From Allacma fusca (taxonomy: Eukaryota; Arthropoda; Collembola; Symphypleona; Sminthuridae), in contig OX359246.1 in NCBI GenBank assembly GCA_947179485.1, positions 32,922,001-32,986,000 on the forward strand: DNA of 64,000 nt, written 5' to 3'. A program made the position numbers and the translations under genes. Of this stretch, positions 62,870 to 64,000 are shown piece by piece (position 1 is the first letter of the stretch; every line of letters begins with the position of its first letter). The notes under the pieces were generated by a model that did not search any database, was not told where the DNA came from, and saw nothing but the letters and a program-made list of their open reading frames with translations.

Positions 62870-63978
62870 GAACTTTGAGTTGCTCTCTTGTCCCTCCGTA
62901 CCCCCTCTTAGTTCATCCCCAGCACCCGACAAATCCCGTGCTATCTGTGGATATTCTTCTAAGAAAGGACACCACCTCCGAACCTGTTTACAACTCACAA
63001 CAGATTTTATTCCCCGTCAACAAGGTCTGAATGAGTACGTACACCGCAATGAATTACATAAGTTATTGCAGCAACAGAATAACCAAACCCCTTTCAAATC
63101 CACAACCTGGCATGATAATTCAGAACAACCTGGCCCTTATCGCCCCAATAGACCTCACCCTAATAAATCCAACAAGCCGCCTCAAAATCGAACCACTAAA
63201 GGTCACGGTAGTAACAATACTCCGTTAAACCAACGGAGTATTTGAAACGCGTTGGAAACGCGGGCGGACCAGGCCAACGAGACTATACTTACCCAATCCC
63301 ATGATTACCCGCTTTCTAACGATCCAATAAATAATACTATTGTAAGTATAGCTTCCAATCATTTAAAATATAGTTTATTCAAGGAATTGAACTATACTGA
63401 TACAGCATCGACTCTCCTTACCATCCCAGTTACCACAGCTTCTAGACAGAAAATAGCCCTCGTAGACAGTGGTGCGGCTACGTGTATTATTAATAAAACT
63501 TGGTTTGATTCACTTCCCGATGTTATCACGGCTACGGCAACTCCACTCCTTAGACCCATATACCTGAAATTAGCTGTTCAAGCAGAGTAATTACGTAGTT
63601 ACTCATTATGTTAGTTTATCTATTCATATTAACAATTAATTTTCTTTCAGAGATTTCTTGATAGTTCCTAACTCTGCTAACAGTGTTATTATAGGTCTCG
63701 ATTTTCTTAGAGAAACGAATGCTGTGATATGTCTGCAAAATAATGTACTAAGCTTTGATACTCAATATAAATCTCCCATTGATCTCCCGACTGCTTGCGT
63801 ACTTCCAATTTGGGAAACCATTCGTTTTCTAGAATCCCCCTCATCTAGTTCTCCTGACATCCCTGTGTCAAGTTCCCTTGACATCCCTGTGTTGAGAGTT
63901 GAACCTGTTGTTGAGAGTTTATTTTTAAACATTGAAACGTGTATAGATTGGTGTTGCTTTTCCTCTAATTTTGCATAA
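62870..63978 (+). pseudogene. LTR-type retroelement fragment: gag zinc knuckle and aspartic protease
   Basis: Open segments at 62880-63245, 63252-63590 and 63658-63978. The first has a zinc-knuckle-like motif, CGYSSKKGHHLRTC, in which the second Cys of the CCHC pattern is replaced. The second holds the retropepsin active site ALVDSGAATCII. The third holds the closing protease motif SVIIGLDFL. Stops or frame changes separate them, so the fragment looks inactive. The order gag-protease with these motifs fits a Ty3/gypsy-like element, but reverse transcriptase lies beyond the window, so the class is open. Confidence 0.72.
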
Positions 63979-64000
63979 ATGTGATACAGCGTTGGACTTG

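Overview
This is nuclear DNA from an animal, most likely an arthropod. The sequence is AT-rich. Genes are split by spliceosomal introns with GT-AG borders. Two tandem genes carry the C-terminal TYhhhhhQF-like signature of the arthropod gustatory receptor family, and the window also holds an animal type I fatty acid synthase, acetyl-CoA synthetases, an SLC6 amino-acid-type transporter, a trypsin-like protease, LINE and LTR retroelement remnants and hAT-type MITEs. A crustacean such as a copepod is my guess from general texture only; nothing here proves it.

Layout. 1-5100: two tandem gustatory receptor genes (+), the first cut by the window edge, duplicated together with 3' flank. 5969-6733: intronless TPR protein (+). 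7186-8572: secreted trypsin-like protease (-). 9768-12070: stand-alone malonyl/acetyltransferase (MAT) gene A (-). 16711-21637: acetyl-CoA synthetase 1 (+). 22510-22886: broken MAT copy (-), abutting a 3.7 kb element with about 307 bp terminal inverted repeats (22885-26568), which itself contains a 1.07 kb hAT-type element (25194-26261). 29113-30364: MAT gene B (-). 32324-37462: acetyl-CoA synthetase 2 (+). 38034-45808: full-length fatty acid synthase (-), tail to tail with synthetase 2. 47964-49486: secreted low-complexity and cysteine-containing protein with poly-methionine runs (-). 51576-57090: SLC6 transporter (-). 57380-57778: a hAT-type MITE with an 8 bp target duplication. 58691-61890: degraded LINE (-), apparently interrupted by a LINE ORF1 fragment of opposite orientation (59985-61010). 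62870-63978: gag zinc-knuckle and aspartic-protease fragment of an LTR-type retroelement (+), cut by the window end.

The unusual part is 9.8-45.8 kb. A divergent gene pair (MAT-only gene on -, acetyl-CoA synthetase on +) occurs twice, with a third MAT remnant between the copies, right next to a complete fatty acid synthase. The synthetases have identical lengths in exons 2-14. Both MAT-only proteins keep the acyltransferase Ser, Arg and His. In principle the synthetase makes acetyl-CoA, and MAT or FASN uses acetyl/malonyl-CoA, so this looks like an animal lipogenic gene cluster with free-standing acyltransferases. MAT gene A also carries an intronic minisatellite with 13 TGATAAG (GATA-factor type) sites. 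Exon boundaries below were placed by hand from reading frame, phase and splice consensus; no transcript evidence was available.
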